Below the pieces are notes generated by a model. The model was not told the origin of the DNA and did not search any database. It was given only the letters and a program-made list of their open reading frames with translations. A DNA stretch of 49,230 bases. Origin: an uncultured Candidatus Saccharibacteria bacterium (GTDB lineage Bacteria > Patescibacteriota > Saccharimonadia > Saccharimonadales > Saccharimonadaceae). The DNA is taken from contig CANDYV010000002.1 in NCBI GenBank assembly GCA_947425085.1, forward strand, positions 1 through 49,230. The letters are read 5' to 3'. The position numbers were made by a program, and so were the translations under genes. Shown here piece after piece: positions 1 through 7,202 of this stretch. Each line of letters begins with the position of its first letter. The stretch's first letter is position 1.

Positions 1-18
1 TACTAATTTTTGGGCATG

Positions 19-50
19 AAAAATCCCCCGGCCTGGATAGGTCGAGGGCT
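19..50 (-). terminator. Intrinsic terminator of the 62-946 gene
   Basis: On the minus strand CCCTCG (48-43) pairs with CGGGGG (30-25, one G-U pair), followed by a run of five T. It lies just after the stop codon of the gene that ends at 62. Confidence 0.7.
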
Positions 51-61
51 TTTACCAAGAA

Positions 62-946
62 TCAAAACAGCAAGCCGAGAACGGTGCGAATGGCGGTCAA
101 CTCAATCATAGCATCAAGGAGTCCGCTGTCCTGCATCAGGTCAAAATGCTCGGCCGTCTCAACGCTTCGGCGAAGGGTGGGGATACATTTCGCATCATAG
201 CGGATGCGGTCGACCCCGTTCGGAGAGGTAATTTCGACACAGTCATCCTTCAACTCCAACGTCGTGCCGTCGGGGCCATAGACCTTATTGAACCGTTCAA
301 TGAGGTCGGTTTTCTCCAGCTCATTGCGGCGCTCAGCCTTATGTTCCTGGAAGTCGCGCTCAGCCTGGTCGCCAGCATCAATGGACTGTTGTGTAGAGGC
401 GGCCAACGAATAGCAGAGCGCCTTCACAAAACCGGTCGCCGGAAGCATCCAGACGTCCTCGTTGCCATAGGTTGTGCCCTCGTCGTCGGAAAGATTCTCA
501 AAACGACGGTACCAGATAGCGCCGTGGCGCTTGGCAAAGTTGCTATCCATTCCGCCAGCAGGCGGCATAAGATTTGCATTCCAGCAGACATGCAGGGCAA
601 AACAATCAGCCTCGCCGGGGTGCTGAAGGATAAAGCGAGGCGGCTGGCCGTCGGCAGAGATCAGATGTCCGGTATGAACATGGAGCTGCACCAGACGCGG
701 CAGTACGCCCAGATCGAAACAGAGTTGTGGACAGTTGACTTCACCGACACCACCGGGCAGGAGGAAGCCTCCGCGCCCATCAACGGGCAGCTTTTCGGGG
801 AGCAGGAGCAGAGGATAGTCGGCGGCGCGGCCAGTTTTCGCAGCGTTCTTGCTCTCGAGGACGTAGTGGCCACTACCAGCCTCATGGCTAATATTGGCGT
901 CCTTGATAGCCTTACATAGGATTTCAATGGGAGCTTTTTGTAACAC
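62..946 (-). CDS. Hypothetical soluble protein, 294 aa
   Basis: I do not recognise this protein. It starts at a GTG at 946, with a GAGG-type ribosome site about 9 nt upstream, and reads to a stop just before a terminator. There is no signal peptide or membrane segment. The middle is rich in Cys, His and Trp (around residues 70-125) and is followed by a charged helical stretch (about 195-220, Glu/Arg/Lys rich). It is monocistronic, with a consensus promoter 149-177 bp upstream giving a leader of about 140 nt. This arrangement recurs in other orphan genes of the window (starts at 20362, 42272, 47271, 47673). Function unknown. Confidence 0.7.
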   Translation of the reverse strand: MLQKAPIEILCKAIKDANISHEAGSGHYVLESKNAAKTGRAADYPLLLLPEKLPVDGRGGFLLPGGVGEVNCPQLCFDLGVLPRLVQLHVHTGHLISADGQPPRFILQHPGEADCFALHVCWNANLMPPAGGMDSNFAKRHGAIWYRRFENLSDDEGTTYGNEDVWMLPATGFVKALCYSLAASTQQSIDAGDQAERDFQEHKAERRNELEKTDLIERFNKVYGPDGTTLELKDDCVEITSPNGVDRIRYDAKCIPTLRRSVETAEHFDLMQDSGLLDAMIELTAIRTVLGLLF

Positions 947-1094
947 GGAAAAGACCTCTTTTCGTCAAAATTACTGTCATCGACAGCGTTAGGAGCATAG
1001 AAGGCGATGTACTCCCGACGCTATCGACGATAGATTCTTGGTTTTTGAAGGAGCAAACCACTACAGATAGAACCTCCGCGAGGCTTATATTTTT

Positions 1095-1123
1095 ATTGTA
1101 GCACAGGTTACACTTTTTGTCAA
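1095..1123 (-). promoter_or_regulatory. Sigma70-type promoter of the 62-946 gene
   Basis: TTGACA (1123-1118), 17-bp spacer, TACAAT (1100-1095), with TGTGC before the -10. The predicted start near 1088 leaves a leader of about 140 nt with short hairpins (CCTC-GCG-GAGG; CTGTC-ATC-GACAG). The whole 29-bp box is nearly identical to those at 20461-20489 and 29379-29407. Confidence 0.75.
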
Positions 1124-1187
1124 TAGTTATTCGAGATTCTTGGGATTTTGGCTAGCAAAAAATAGGCGCTGAGAGGCTCTTGAGGAT

Positions 1188-3725
1188 TTATTTTCGCTGA
1201 GCGAGGAACTTGTAGCCTTCGAAGATGCCGAGCGGGACGAAGAAAGCGGTAAGGACGGTGATGACAAGAGCGAGAAGTGGGACAGAGACCGTGTTGACGA
1301 TAATCATCAGCGGGCCGAAGAGGGCGAGGATTTGAAGTATGATCGCGGCGAGCATAGCGAGATGAAAGCTGTTGTGCTTGACCTTGAGGCGTTTCCAAGC
1401 GGATTCGTAGGTACCGCGAGCAGAGAAAGCGCTAGCCCATTGCATAACGACTAGCGCCGTAAAGGCGAGAGTATTGGCCTGAGCGGGGTCACCGAGAACG
1501 GCGCGAGCGATATAGAAGGTAGCGAGAGTGCCAGCGGCCATCGTGAAGGCGATGAGCGCCATGCGACCGAACATTTTACCGGAAAGGATCGGTGCGTCCT
1601 TTGCTTCGGGTTTCTGGCGGAGGATTTTCTGTTCGGGCGGTTCGAGGCCAATCGGGATGACCATGAGAGAGTCGGTGACGAGGTTGATCCAGAGAATTTG
1701 GATCGGAGTGAGGAGCTGGCTGCCAGAGAAAATCAGAGCGCCGAGCATCGTGAGGGCTTCGCCGGCGTTCGTGGCGAGAAGATAGCCGAGCATGCGACGG
1801 ATATTGGCCAGAACGGTGCGGCTTTCCTTGATGGCTTCGGAAATGTTTTTGAAATTATTATCGAGAAGAACAATGTCGCCGGCGTCTTGGACAATAGAGG
1901 GGCTATTACCCATAGCGATACCGACGTGAGCGCCGACGAGAGCGGGGACATCATTCACGCCGTCGCCGGTCATGGCGCAGATTTCGGTCGTTTTGATAGC
2001 AGAGAGGACACGATATTTATCTTCAGGAGTGACGCGGGCAAAAATCGTGATATTTTTCACGGCATCGGCGAGATCGTCATCGCTAATATTTCCTAGCTTC
2101 GAGCAATCGAGAACTTGCGAAAAGTCGTCGGCAAGGCCGAGTTCGCGACCGATAGCGTAGGCGGTGCCGGCATGGTCGCCGGTGACCATTTTGGTTTTTA
2201 CGCCCATGCGCGCGGCCTGACGAATTGCGGCAGGAGCCTCCTTGCGCAAAGCGTCAGCGACGGCAATAAGGCCTTCAAACTTAAAAATACTATGCTTGTC
2301 GAGGCGACCGAGCTCGTTGATTTCGCGGTCAATTTCGGCGCTAGCAATCGCGATAACTTTATAACCTTTGTTGGCGAGCTCGATAAGTTTTGCATCGGCG
2401 GCATCACGCTCTTTTTGGTCAAGATTACTGCGGGAGAGGATGGTTTCGGGAGCGCCTTTGACACGAAGGATGAGTTTCTCGTCGCTACGATAAAGGTTAC
2501 CGGAAAGCTTAATACTTTGATCAAAAGCATAGAGTTTTAGGGATTCAAGTTTGGAGATTTTGAAGTTTTCTTTCTTCAGATAGTCAAGAATACAGGCATC
2601 GAGCGGGTCCATCACGCCGACGCCGCCGTCAGTATCCATGAAAACCGATTCGAGGAGAGCGGTGCGAGCGAGATTGTCAAGAAACTCACGCTTCGGCTCG
2701 GTGGTCCAGATTTCTTTGAGCTCGAGGCGATTCTCGGTCAAGGTGCCGGTCTTGTCGCTGGCAATAGTGGTGACGATGCCGATAGACTCGATAGCCTGAA
2801 GCTCCTTGATGAGGGCGTTTTTCTTCGCCATGCGCTTCGCACAAAGGGCGAGAATAATCGAAATCGCGATCGGAAGACCTTCCGGCACAGCAGAAACAAT
2901 CATGGCGAGGGTAAATTCGAGAGCGTCGAGCAGGTCGATGCCATCAACGAGCTGGATAATCAGAACGACGAAAGCCAGAACGACCACGACTGCGGCGATT
3001 TGAGCGACAAGCTTGTTCATTTTGGCCTGGATAGGACTTTCCTCGCCGAGCGAAGAGGCGAGAGAGGCAATGCGGCCGTATTCGGTATCATTACCGGTCG
3101 CGGTGACGACGAATTTGCCGGTGCCGGTGATAACAAAAGAGCCGGCGAAGACCATGTTACGCTGTTCGTAGACTTTTTTGGTACCGGAGATGGCCTTGGC
3201 GTCCTTCGCGATAGCCTCTGATTCGCCGGTCAGCATGGACTCGTTCGAGAGGAGGCCGGATTCACTCACAATGCGGCCGTCAGCCGGGATGCGATCGCCC
3301 TCGCGAAGAATCACGATGTCGCCGGGGACGAGCTCGGTCGATTCGATAGCCTGTTCTTCTCCGCCGCGGAGGACGGTGATAGTCTGGATAGTGCTGTTTT
3401 TGAGAGATTGGAGGATTTTTTCGGTCGAAAAACGCTGTATATAATATATAATGGCGTCGACGGCGATGATAATTCCGATCGTGATAGCCTCGATCCAGTT
3501 TTGCTGAATGGCGGAAAGCGCGAGCGCAATCACCAAAATAACCATGAAAATATCAACGAACGGCTCGATTAGCTTTCGCCAGAGCGGAGTTTCCGCTACT
3601 TTGAGAATGTTTTTGCCGTAAGTTTGTTGGCGCTTCTGCACCTCTTTATCGCTGAGACCAGTCTCGGGATTGACCGCAAGATTGCCCAGTACCTCCTTAG
3701 TCGTCTGGTTGTAAAAATTAGCCAT
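1188..3725 (-). CDS. Type II (calcium-type) P-type cation-transporting ATPase
   Basis: An 845-aa membrane pump expected to move a cation, probably Ca2+, across the cytoplasmic membrane at the cost of ATP. Visible features in order are an N-terminal cation-ATPase domain (1-45), paired membrane helices (about 55-95), the actuator motif TGES (166-169), the ion-site helix VPEGLP (280-285), the phosphorylation motif DKTGTLT with Asp324, the TGDGVND hinge motif, and C-terminal membrane helices. VPEGLP in M4 places it with PacL/SERCA-like type II pumps rather than CPx heavy-metal pumps. The length is typical. The ATG is exactly 6 bp downstream of a TATAAT box, so the mRNA is probably leaderless. Ion specificity cannot be decided from sequence. 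Confidence 0.93.
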   Translation of the reverse strand: MANFYNQTTKEVLGNLAVNPETGLSDKEVQKRQQTYGKNILKVAETPLWRKLIEPFVDIFMVILVIALALSAIQQNWIEAITIGIIIAVDAIIYYIQRFSTEKILQSLKNSTIQTITVLRGGEEQAIESTELVPGDIVILREGDRIPADGRIVSESGLLSNESMLTGESEAIAKDAKAISGTKKVYEQRNMVFAGSFVITGTGKFVVTATGNDTEYGRIASLASSLGEESPIQAKMNKLVAQIAAVVVVLAFVVLIIQLVDGIDLLDALEFTLAMIVSAVPEGLPIAISIILALCAKRMAKKNALIKELQAIESIGIVTTIASDKTGTLTENRLELKEIWTTEPKREFLDNLARTALLESVFMDTDGGVGVMDPLDACILDYLKKENFKISKLESLKLYAFDQSIKLSGNLYRSDEKLILRVKGAPETILSRSNLDQKERDAADAKLIELANKGYKVIAIASAEIDREINELGRLDKHSIFKFEGLIAVADALRKEAPAAIRQAARMGVKTKMVTGDHAGTAYAIGRELGLADDFSQVLDCSKLGNISDDDLADAVKNITIFARVTPEDKYRVLSAIKTTEICAMTGDGVNDVPALVGAHVGIAMGNSPSIVQDAGDIVLLDNNFKNISEAIKESRTVLANIRRMLGYLLATNAGEALTMLGALIFSGSQLLTPIQILWINLVTDSLMVIPIGLEPPEQKILRQKPEAKDAPILSGKMFGRMALIAFTMAAGTLATFYIARAVLGDPAQANTLAFTALVVMQWASAFSARGTYESAWKRLKVKHNSFHLAMLAAIILQILALFGPLMIIVNTVSVPLLALVITVLTAFFVPLGIFEGYKFLAQRK

Positions 3726-3731
3726 GGTTTC

Positions 3732-3737
3732 ATTATA
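3732..3737 (-). promoter_or_regulatory. Extended -10 of the P-type ATPase (leaderless)
   Basis: TGCTATAAT with the hexamer at 3737-3732. Six bases separate it from the ATG at 3725, which puts +1 on the A of the start codon. No good -35 is visible; its place is taken by a hairpin (3740-3756). Confidence 0.7.
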
Positions 3738-3739
3738 GC

Positions 3740-3825
3740 ATGAACCTCCGGTTCATACTGTAATTTCCTCGCGCTCAGAAAAACATGCTAGCATATTTTC
3801 GTTCGCTGCTCGTTATTATAGCGAG
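3740..3825. repeat. Double-hairpin intergenic element, copy 1
   Basis: Reading the plus strand: hairpin 1 (ATGAACC/GGTTCAT, 3740-3756), a conserved linker starting ACTGTAA and holding TCGCGCTC (3757-3777), hairpin 2 (3778-3800, one mismatch, one bulge), then a conserved tail with TTCGCTGCTC (3801-3814) and TTATAGC. CTGTAAT (3758-3764) pairs with ATTATAG (3815-3821) around hairpin 2. Linker and tail match copy 4 (41955-42040) at 18/21 and 18/22 positions, while the stems differ in sequence and stay paired. Confidence 0.75.
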
Positions 3826-3876
3826 AGGGGTCTGATTTGTCTAATGAACCCTGGCTTGGTTGCACCTGGCTGCGCT

Positions 3877-4863
3877 TTATTGTGCGGAATGCGCCTCAAT
3901 CCAGCCTAGAATATCTGACCAAACTTCGAGCTTGCCGCGCTCATTGAGGATTTCATGGCGCATTTTTGGATAAAGTTTGCTGACGACGTCTTGGTAGCCG
4001 CGGGCGCGCATAAAGTCGACCGCTTCGTTGAACTTCTTATGGCTAATAATACAGGGGTCGTCGGCGCCGGCAATGAAGAGGATTGGGACGGAGGGATTTC
4101 GCATTTGCCAATCTTTCGGGCTGTAGGCGCGCTTCATAAGGCCGAAGAGCGTGATAAAACCATTGAGAGTGAAGACGAAACCGTCGCGCTCGTCCGCGTC
4201 GTAGGCGGCGACCACGGCCGGGTCGCTAACAATCCAAGCGTTCGGGCTGTTGTCATAGGTGGCGTCGAGATTGTTGTTGGACTTGGCGAGTTTGGCGGAA
4301 CGCTTGTTGTAACTGCTAAAAGCAAGGTTGTTGATAAGGTTGCTGCGATGGCGATCGCCGCGGAAGACCTTTAGGAACTTCGAGATAGCGATAGCGGGCC
4401 CGGCACCGGGATTGTTGCTGGGCGAGCCGCAGACAATGAGGCGACCAACGTCGGCGTCGTATTTTTTCATATAGCAACGGACGACGAGCGAGCCCATGCT
4501 GTGGCCGAAGAGAGTGAGCGAAAGACCCGGGAAGCGTTGTTTGACGTATTTGGTGATTTGATGGACGTCGCTGATAATGCCATTCACGCTATCCTTGCCG
4601 AAATAACCATAGTCATCTTCTGAGGCGACGCTGGCGCCGTGCCCGCGGTGGTCATGGATGATGACGACATAGCCGCGCTCAGCGAGATAATCCATGAAAT
4701 CGTGATAGCGCTCGCGATGCTCGGCCATGCCATGAACGAGCTGAACGATGCCTTTAGGGGCGGCCGGAATGCGGAGGCTGACGCCTAGCACGAGACCGTC
4801 ATGATTGCTTTTGAGGGTGAATTCTTCTTTTTGAAAAGTTGCGTTTTTGGATGGTTCGTCCAT
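3877..4863 (-). CDS. Alpha/beta hydrolase, monoacylglycerol-lipase-like
   Basis: A 328-aa serine hydrolase of the Hydrolase_4 type. The fold begins with the HGMAEH oxyanion region (44-49); the nucleophile elbow is GHSMG with Ser122; the acid is in GADDP (Asp268/269); the catalytic His303 lies in MRHEI. These are the family marks of lysophospholipases and monoglyceride lipases, which suggests a role in lipid turnover or scavenging. No signal peptide is present. I chose the ATG at 4863 because AAGGA lies 7 nt upstream; the frame is open further upstream, but that extension runs through tRNA-Gly and is not coding. It has its own extended -10 (4895-4900). Substrate is unknown. Confidence 0.9.
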   Translation of the reverse strand: MDEPSKNATFQKEEFTLKSNHDGLVLGVSLRIPAAPKGIVQLVHGMAEHRERYHDFMDYLAERGYVVIIHDHRGHGASVASEDDYGYFGKDSVNGIISDVHQITKYVKQRFPGLSLTLFGHSMGSLVVRCYMKKYDADVGRLIVCGSPSNNPGAGPAIAISKFLKVFRGDRHRSNLINNLAFSSYNKRSAKLAKSNNNLDATYDNSPNAWIVSDPAVVAAYDADERDGFVFTLNGFITLFGLMKRAYSPKDWQMRNPSVPILFIAGADDPCIISHKKFNEAVDFMRARGYQDVVSKLYPKMRHEILNERGKLEVWSDILGWIEAHSAQ

Positions 4864-4894
4864 ACTTATTCCTTGTGCTAAATAAACTAATTTT

Positions 4895-4900
4895 ATTATA
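4895..4900 (-). promoter_or_regulatory. Extended -10 of the alpha/beta hydrolase gene
   Basis: TGTGCTATAAT with the hexamer at 4900-4895. The predicted start near 4888 gives a leader of about 25 nt that contains the ribosome site. The -35 region is weak. Confidence 0.6.
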
Positions 4901-5004
4901 GCACAGGCCCTCGACTTAAAAATAGCAGCCCCGACAGAGAATTTTTGGCCTACTAACTGCAACAAAAAATCGCCCTTGTCGGCGCTATTGAACATTATCA
5001 CATA

Positions 5005-5081
5005 TGGTGCGGGCGAAGAGACTCTAACTCTCGACCTCTTCCTTGGCAAGGAAGCGCTCTAAACAACTGAGCTACGCCCGC
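5005..5081 (-). tRNA. tRNA-Gly (anticodon GCC) with U19/A56
   Basis: A 77-nt cloverleaf with encoded CCA. The acceptor GCGGGCG/CGCCCGC is perfect, the anticodon loop is TTGCCAA, and the T stem is GAGAG/CTCTT. The D loop reads AGTTGTTTA and the T loop TTAGAGT. The near-universal G19-C56 tertiary pair is therefore U19-A56, a matched double change; G18 and U55 are kept. The neighbouring tRNA-Leu has normal loops (GG and TTCAAGT). A sigma70 promoter precedes it. It could be an ordinary decoding tRNA with a compensated pair, or a tRNA specialised for cell-wall glycyl transfer. Confidence 0.93.
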
Positions 5082-5091
5082 GTATGTGGTC

Positions 5092-5120
5092 ATTATAGCA
5101 CACGGTGCGCAACGAGGCAA
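5092..5120 (-). promoter_or_regulatory. Promoter of tRNA-Gly
   Basis: TTGCCT (5120-5115), 17-bp spacer, TATAAT (5097-5092), preceded by GTGTGC. The predicted start is only a few bases before the mature tRNA 5' end at 5081. Confidence 0.75.
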
Positions 5121-5206
5121 GGGATTTTTGCGAAGTTTTTTGAGATAATGGATAGGGCTTAAGCCTTTCGCTATACGTTTTATAGTTCGTGGTTTGCTTT
5201 GCGGAC

Positions 5207-5229
5207 AAAAAATGGCTACTTTCGTAGCC
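5207..5229 (-). terminator. Intrinsic terminator after tRNA-Leu
   Basis: GGCTAC-GAAA-GTAGCC stem-loop (5229-5214) followed by ATTTTTT. It lies immediately after the transcription start predicted for the promoter at 5240-5268, so it ends either tRNA-Leu read-through or a mini-transcript of about 25 nt. Confidence 0.8.
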
Positions 5230-5239
5230 CTATACTTCC

Positions 5240-5268
5240 ATTGTAGCACTCTTTTCTGATTTTGTCAA
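5240..5268 (-). promoter_or_regulatory. Consensus promoter between tRNA-Leu and its terminator
   Basis: TTGACA (5268-5263), 17-bp spacer, TACAAT (5245-5240), with TGC before the -10 and GGAAGTATA after it. It begins 5 bp past the tRNA CCA and no gene follows before the terminator. Confidence 0.65.
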
Positions 5269-5272
5269 GAGT

Positions 5273-5357
5273 TGGTGCCCGAGACTGGACTTGAACCAGC
5301 ACGCCTTGCGGCATATGCTCCTAAGGCATACGTGTATACCAATTTCACCACTCGGGC
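5273..5357 (-). tRNA. tRNA-Leu (anticodon UAG)
   Basis: An 85-nt class II tRNA with encoded CCA. The acceptor is GCCCGAG/CTCGGGC, the D loop has the normal GG, the anticodon loop is CTTAGGA, the long variable arm is GCC-GCAA-GGC, and the T loop is TTCAAGT. It reads CUN leucine codons. TATAAT lies just upstream (5371-5366). Confidence 0.95.
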
Positions 5358-5365
5358 ATGGGTTC

Positions 5366-5371
5366 ATTATA
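5366..5371 (-). promoter_or_regulatory. Extended -10 of tRNA-Leu
   Basis: GTGCTATAAT with the hexamer at 5371-5366, 9 bp before the tRNA. The -35 (TTTCGC) is poor. The 17-bp palindrome at 5397-5413 lies just upstream and could act as an operator or UP-like site. Confidence 0.65.
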
Positions 5372-5396
5372 GCACGAGATAGTTGATAGCGAAAGT

Positions 5397-5413
5397 GTTG
5401 TAATTTTTACAAC
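5397..5413. repeat. 17-bp palindrome GTTGT-N7-ACAAC, copy 1
   Basis: GTTGTAATTTTTACAAC, just 3' of the rsmD stop and upstream of the tRNA-Leu promoter. It differs from copies at 10383-10399 and 10447-10463 only at the two central bases after GTTGT. The conserved arms suggest a dimeric DNA-binding protein site; a weak RNA hairpin is the alternative. Confidence 0.6.
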
Positions 5414-5416
5414 GTT

Positions 5417-6049
5417 TTATTTCCGGTAGACCGTCAGGCGGGCCGCGGCGTAAGTGCGGGTGGTTTCCTGCTGGAGACCAGGGATTTCAAGGGGATCAAT
5501 TTTAGCGGGAGAAGAAAGGAGAAAGACGCCGCCTTCATCGAGGATTTGGCTAATGTTTGCGAGATCCTCAGGATGGAAGTTATCATATGGCGGATCAGCA
5601 AGAATAATGTCGAAGTATGACAGATATTCGGGGCGCCCGCAAAAAGTCGAGACGGATTCAGGGAAAACCGCAGAGGATTCCGGGGCGGGGTTTAGGACGG
5701 CGAGATTTTCGGTAATAAGGCGGGCGATGCGGGGGGATTTTTCGACGAAGACTACTCGGCTAGCGCCGCGGCTCAAAGCTTCGATACCGAGTGCGCCGGA
5801 GCCGGCATAGAGGTCGAGAACTTTAGATGAATTGTCGAGATAGGGCTGGAGAAGGTTAAAGAGGGCTAGTTTTTCGCGGGCGCCCATCGGGTGAGTGAGG
5901 GCGGATTCGGGCGAGCGAAGCCTTTGTCCTTTATAAAGACCGGAGATGATGCGCAGATCAGAGGCAGGGCGGGGGTGAGAGCCGGAACGAAGCGCAAGGC
6001 GGTGGTCTGAGGCGGGGTGACGAGCAGAGTGGCGATTGCTAGTTTTCAC
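5417..6049 (-). CDS. rsmD: 16S rRNA (guanine966-N2)-methyltransferase
   Basis: A 210-aa SAM-dependent methyltransferase that modifies G966 of 16S rRNA during 30S assembly. The family core is clear: RIISGLYKGQRL near residue 32, SAM-binding DLYAGSGALGIEALSRGA, and the catalytic motif ADPPY. The frame stays open to 6223, but I place the start at the GTG at 6049. It has AAGGAG 5 nt upstream and overlaps the stop of the preceding gene by 11 bp, a coupling arrangement. This leaves an Arg/His-rich N-terminal extension of about 30 residues before the canonical start, which may be native or mean initiation still further in. Confidence 0.92.
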   Translation of the reverse strand: MKTSNRHSARHPASDHRLALRSGSHPRPASDLRIISGLYKGQRLRSPESALTHPMGAREKLALFNLLQPYLDNSSKVLDLYAGSGALGIEALSRGASRVVFVEKSPRIARLITENLAVLNPAPESSAVFPESVSTFCGRPEYLSYFDIILADPPYDNFHPEDLANISQILDEGGVFLLSSPAKIDPLEIPGLQQETTRTYAAARLTVYRK

Positions 6050-7010
6050 GAATCTCCTTCGACGCGCGGTTCGGCTTGGATAGAGATTTCGGGCGAATAT
6101 TATACGCCTCTGCAACCGCGGAATACCAGCCGAGCGTAATGGCTTTGACGATTTCCGGGAGAAGAATCTCTTTAGTCTGGAGGGCGAGGTCGGTGGTCCA
6201 GCCGTCTTGACAAAAACGGTCATACATCTTAAGGCTTTTCACAAGTTCGAGGGATTTGTCAAAAATATGTTCAATATTCGTATCTTCGAGGTCGCTAGGC
6301 TTAATATCGGGGATAAAAGATTTTGGCGGGAGGGTGGCGGCAATCATCGCGACGCCATATTCGTAAGCAATATGCTTCGACATATGGCCGCCGGCGCCCC
6401 AGTAAAGCCAGTTGTTGCGAATGGTCTCGAGCATGCTGCGGCCATGCATGACGCCCTTAATCGGCTGGCCGAAAACGCGCATCATTTCTTTGTCGGTCAT
6501 GAGCTCGTCCTGAACCTGCGAAAGCGGATAGTGGTGGGCCGGGGTGAGGCCGTCAGTAAGCATATGCGCCATCCAAGCAGCCTCGAAGGCGGCGCGAACG
6601 TCATTCTTCTGTTTGAGGGCGCGGACCAGATTCCAATGATGATCCTGGATCAGAGTGAGGACGGAGCGCTGGTCGAGATGCTCGTGACCGGGGGCGTTGG
6701 CGGGGCTGGAATCCTCGAGGCATTCAGCGGCGTTAGCGGTTTCAATGATGTCGGTAGGATCGGAGGGATTGACAGCTGGTTCCGGGGTGAGCATGTGCGA
6801 AGGCTCGTCGACGCCAGGGCTTTTGCGCTTCAGACCGTCAGGGCCGCGAATCCCCTCGAAGTGGACGATTTCCTTGCTGGCAGGAAAATATTTGCCCCGA
6901 GGTAAATGATGAGCAAGGGCCTTGCGCGCGGCTTGGTCGAGACGCTGGTGCGTGCCAACAATTCGGCCGGAAAGCTTCGAATTTTTCGAAATCGCAGTCG
7001 TAGAATACAT
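6039..7010 (-). CDS. Conserved-looking hypothetical with a TPAHHY motif
   Basis: A 323-aa protein I cannot name. The segment AWMAHMLTDGLTPAHHYPL (about 165-185) resembles the His/Asp metal site of zinc-dependent phospholipase C and S1/P1 nucleases (H..GD...P.H), and further His residues occur around 120-125, 190 and 214. There is no signal peptide or membrane segment. A metal-dependent hydrolase is therefore possible but unproven. The first 110 residues look poorly structured (Pro, Ser, Asp rich). It is co-transcribed with rsmD through an 11-bp overlap. A promoter TTGGAA-17-TATACT (7024-7052) precedes it. Confidence 0.8.
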   Translation of the reverse strand: MYSTTAISKNSKLSGRIVGTHQRLDQAARKALAHHLPRGKYFPASKEIVHFEGIRGPDGLKRKSPGVDEPSHMLTPEPAVNPSDPTDIIETANAAECLEDSSPANAPGHEHLDQRSVLTLIQDHHWNLVRALKQKNDVRAAFEAAWMAHMLTDGLTPAHHYPLSQVQDELMTDKEMMRVFGQPIKGVMHGRSMLETIRNNWLYWGAGGHMSKHIAYEYGVAMIAATLPPKSFIPDIKPSDLEDTNIEHIFDKSLELVKSLKMYDRFCQDGWTTDLALQTKEILLPEIVKAITLGWYSAVAEAYNIRPKSLSKPNRASKEIREN

Positions 7011-7023
7011 TACTTAATAAAGT

Positions 7024-7052
7024 ATATAACATTTTTGTAAGGTTTCCAAGCG
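7024..7052 (-). promoter_or_regulatory. Promoter of the 6039-7010 / rsmD operon
   Basis: TTGGAA, 17-bp spacer, TATACT on the minus strand, ending 13 bp before the ATG at 7010. Confidence 0.5.
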
Positions 7053-7083
7053 GTTTTGGTAATTTTAGTGATTCTTACTTGAC

Positions 7084-7163
7084 TTTTATAGCGGCCAAGC
7101 CGCATAAAAACCTGCGCGCACTCGAAAGAGGCTGCCGCCAGCACCCTCTTTGCTCGCTTACTT
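7084..7163. repeat. Double-hairpin intergenic element, copy 2
   Basis: Plus strand: hairpin 1 TTTTAT-A-GCGGC/GCCGC-ATAAAA (7084-7109), linker with GCGCGCACTC, hairpin 2 AAAGAGG/CCTCTTT with inner CTG/CAG (7125-7151), and the tail GCTCGCTTACTTG. The tail and hairpin-2 edges match the other copies, while the linker is shorter. A 12-bp direct repeat TTACTTGACTTT flanks the block (about 7077-7088 and 7159-7169). Confidence 0.55.
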
Positions 7164-7190
7164 GACTTTCGAGGAAAAGTGTGCTATAAT
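7162..7190 (+). promoter_or_regulatory. Orphan plus-strand promoter antisense to the recG 3' end
   Basis: TTGACT (7162-7167), 17-bp spacer, TATAAT (7185-7190), with GTGTGC before the -10. Predicted transcription begins about 7197 and runs straight into the 3' end of recG on the opposite strand. No plus-strand gene follows for more than 9 kb. Confidence 0.65.
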
Positions 7191-7202
7191 GAAGGGGTGG
7201 GG

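Noticed and set aside
4864-5049. Longer N terminus for the alpha/beta hydrolase
   Set aside because: It would translate part of tRNA-Gly and cross the gene's own promoter.
7084-7163. Insertion sequence or transposon
   Set aside because: There is no transposase anywhere in the window; only a short hairpin block with a possible target duplication is visible.
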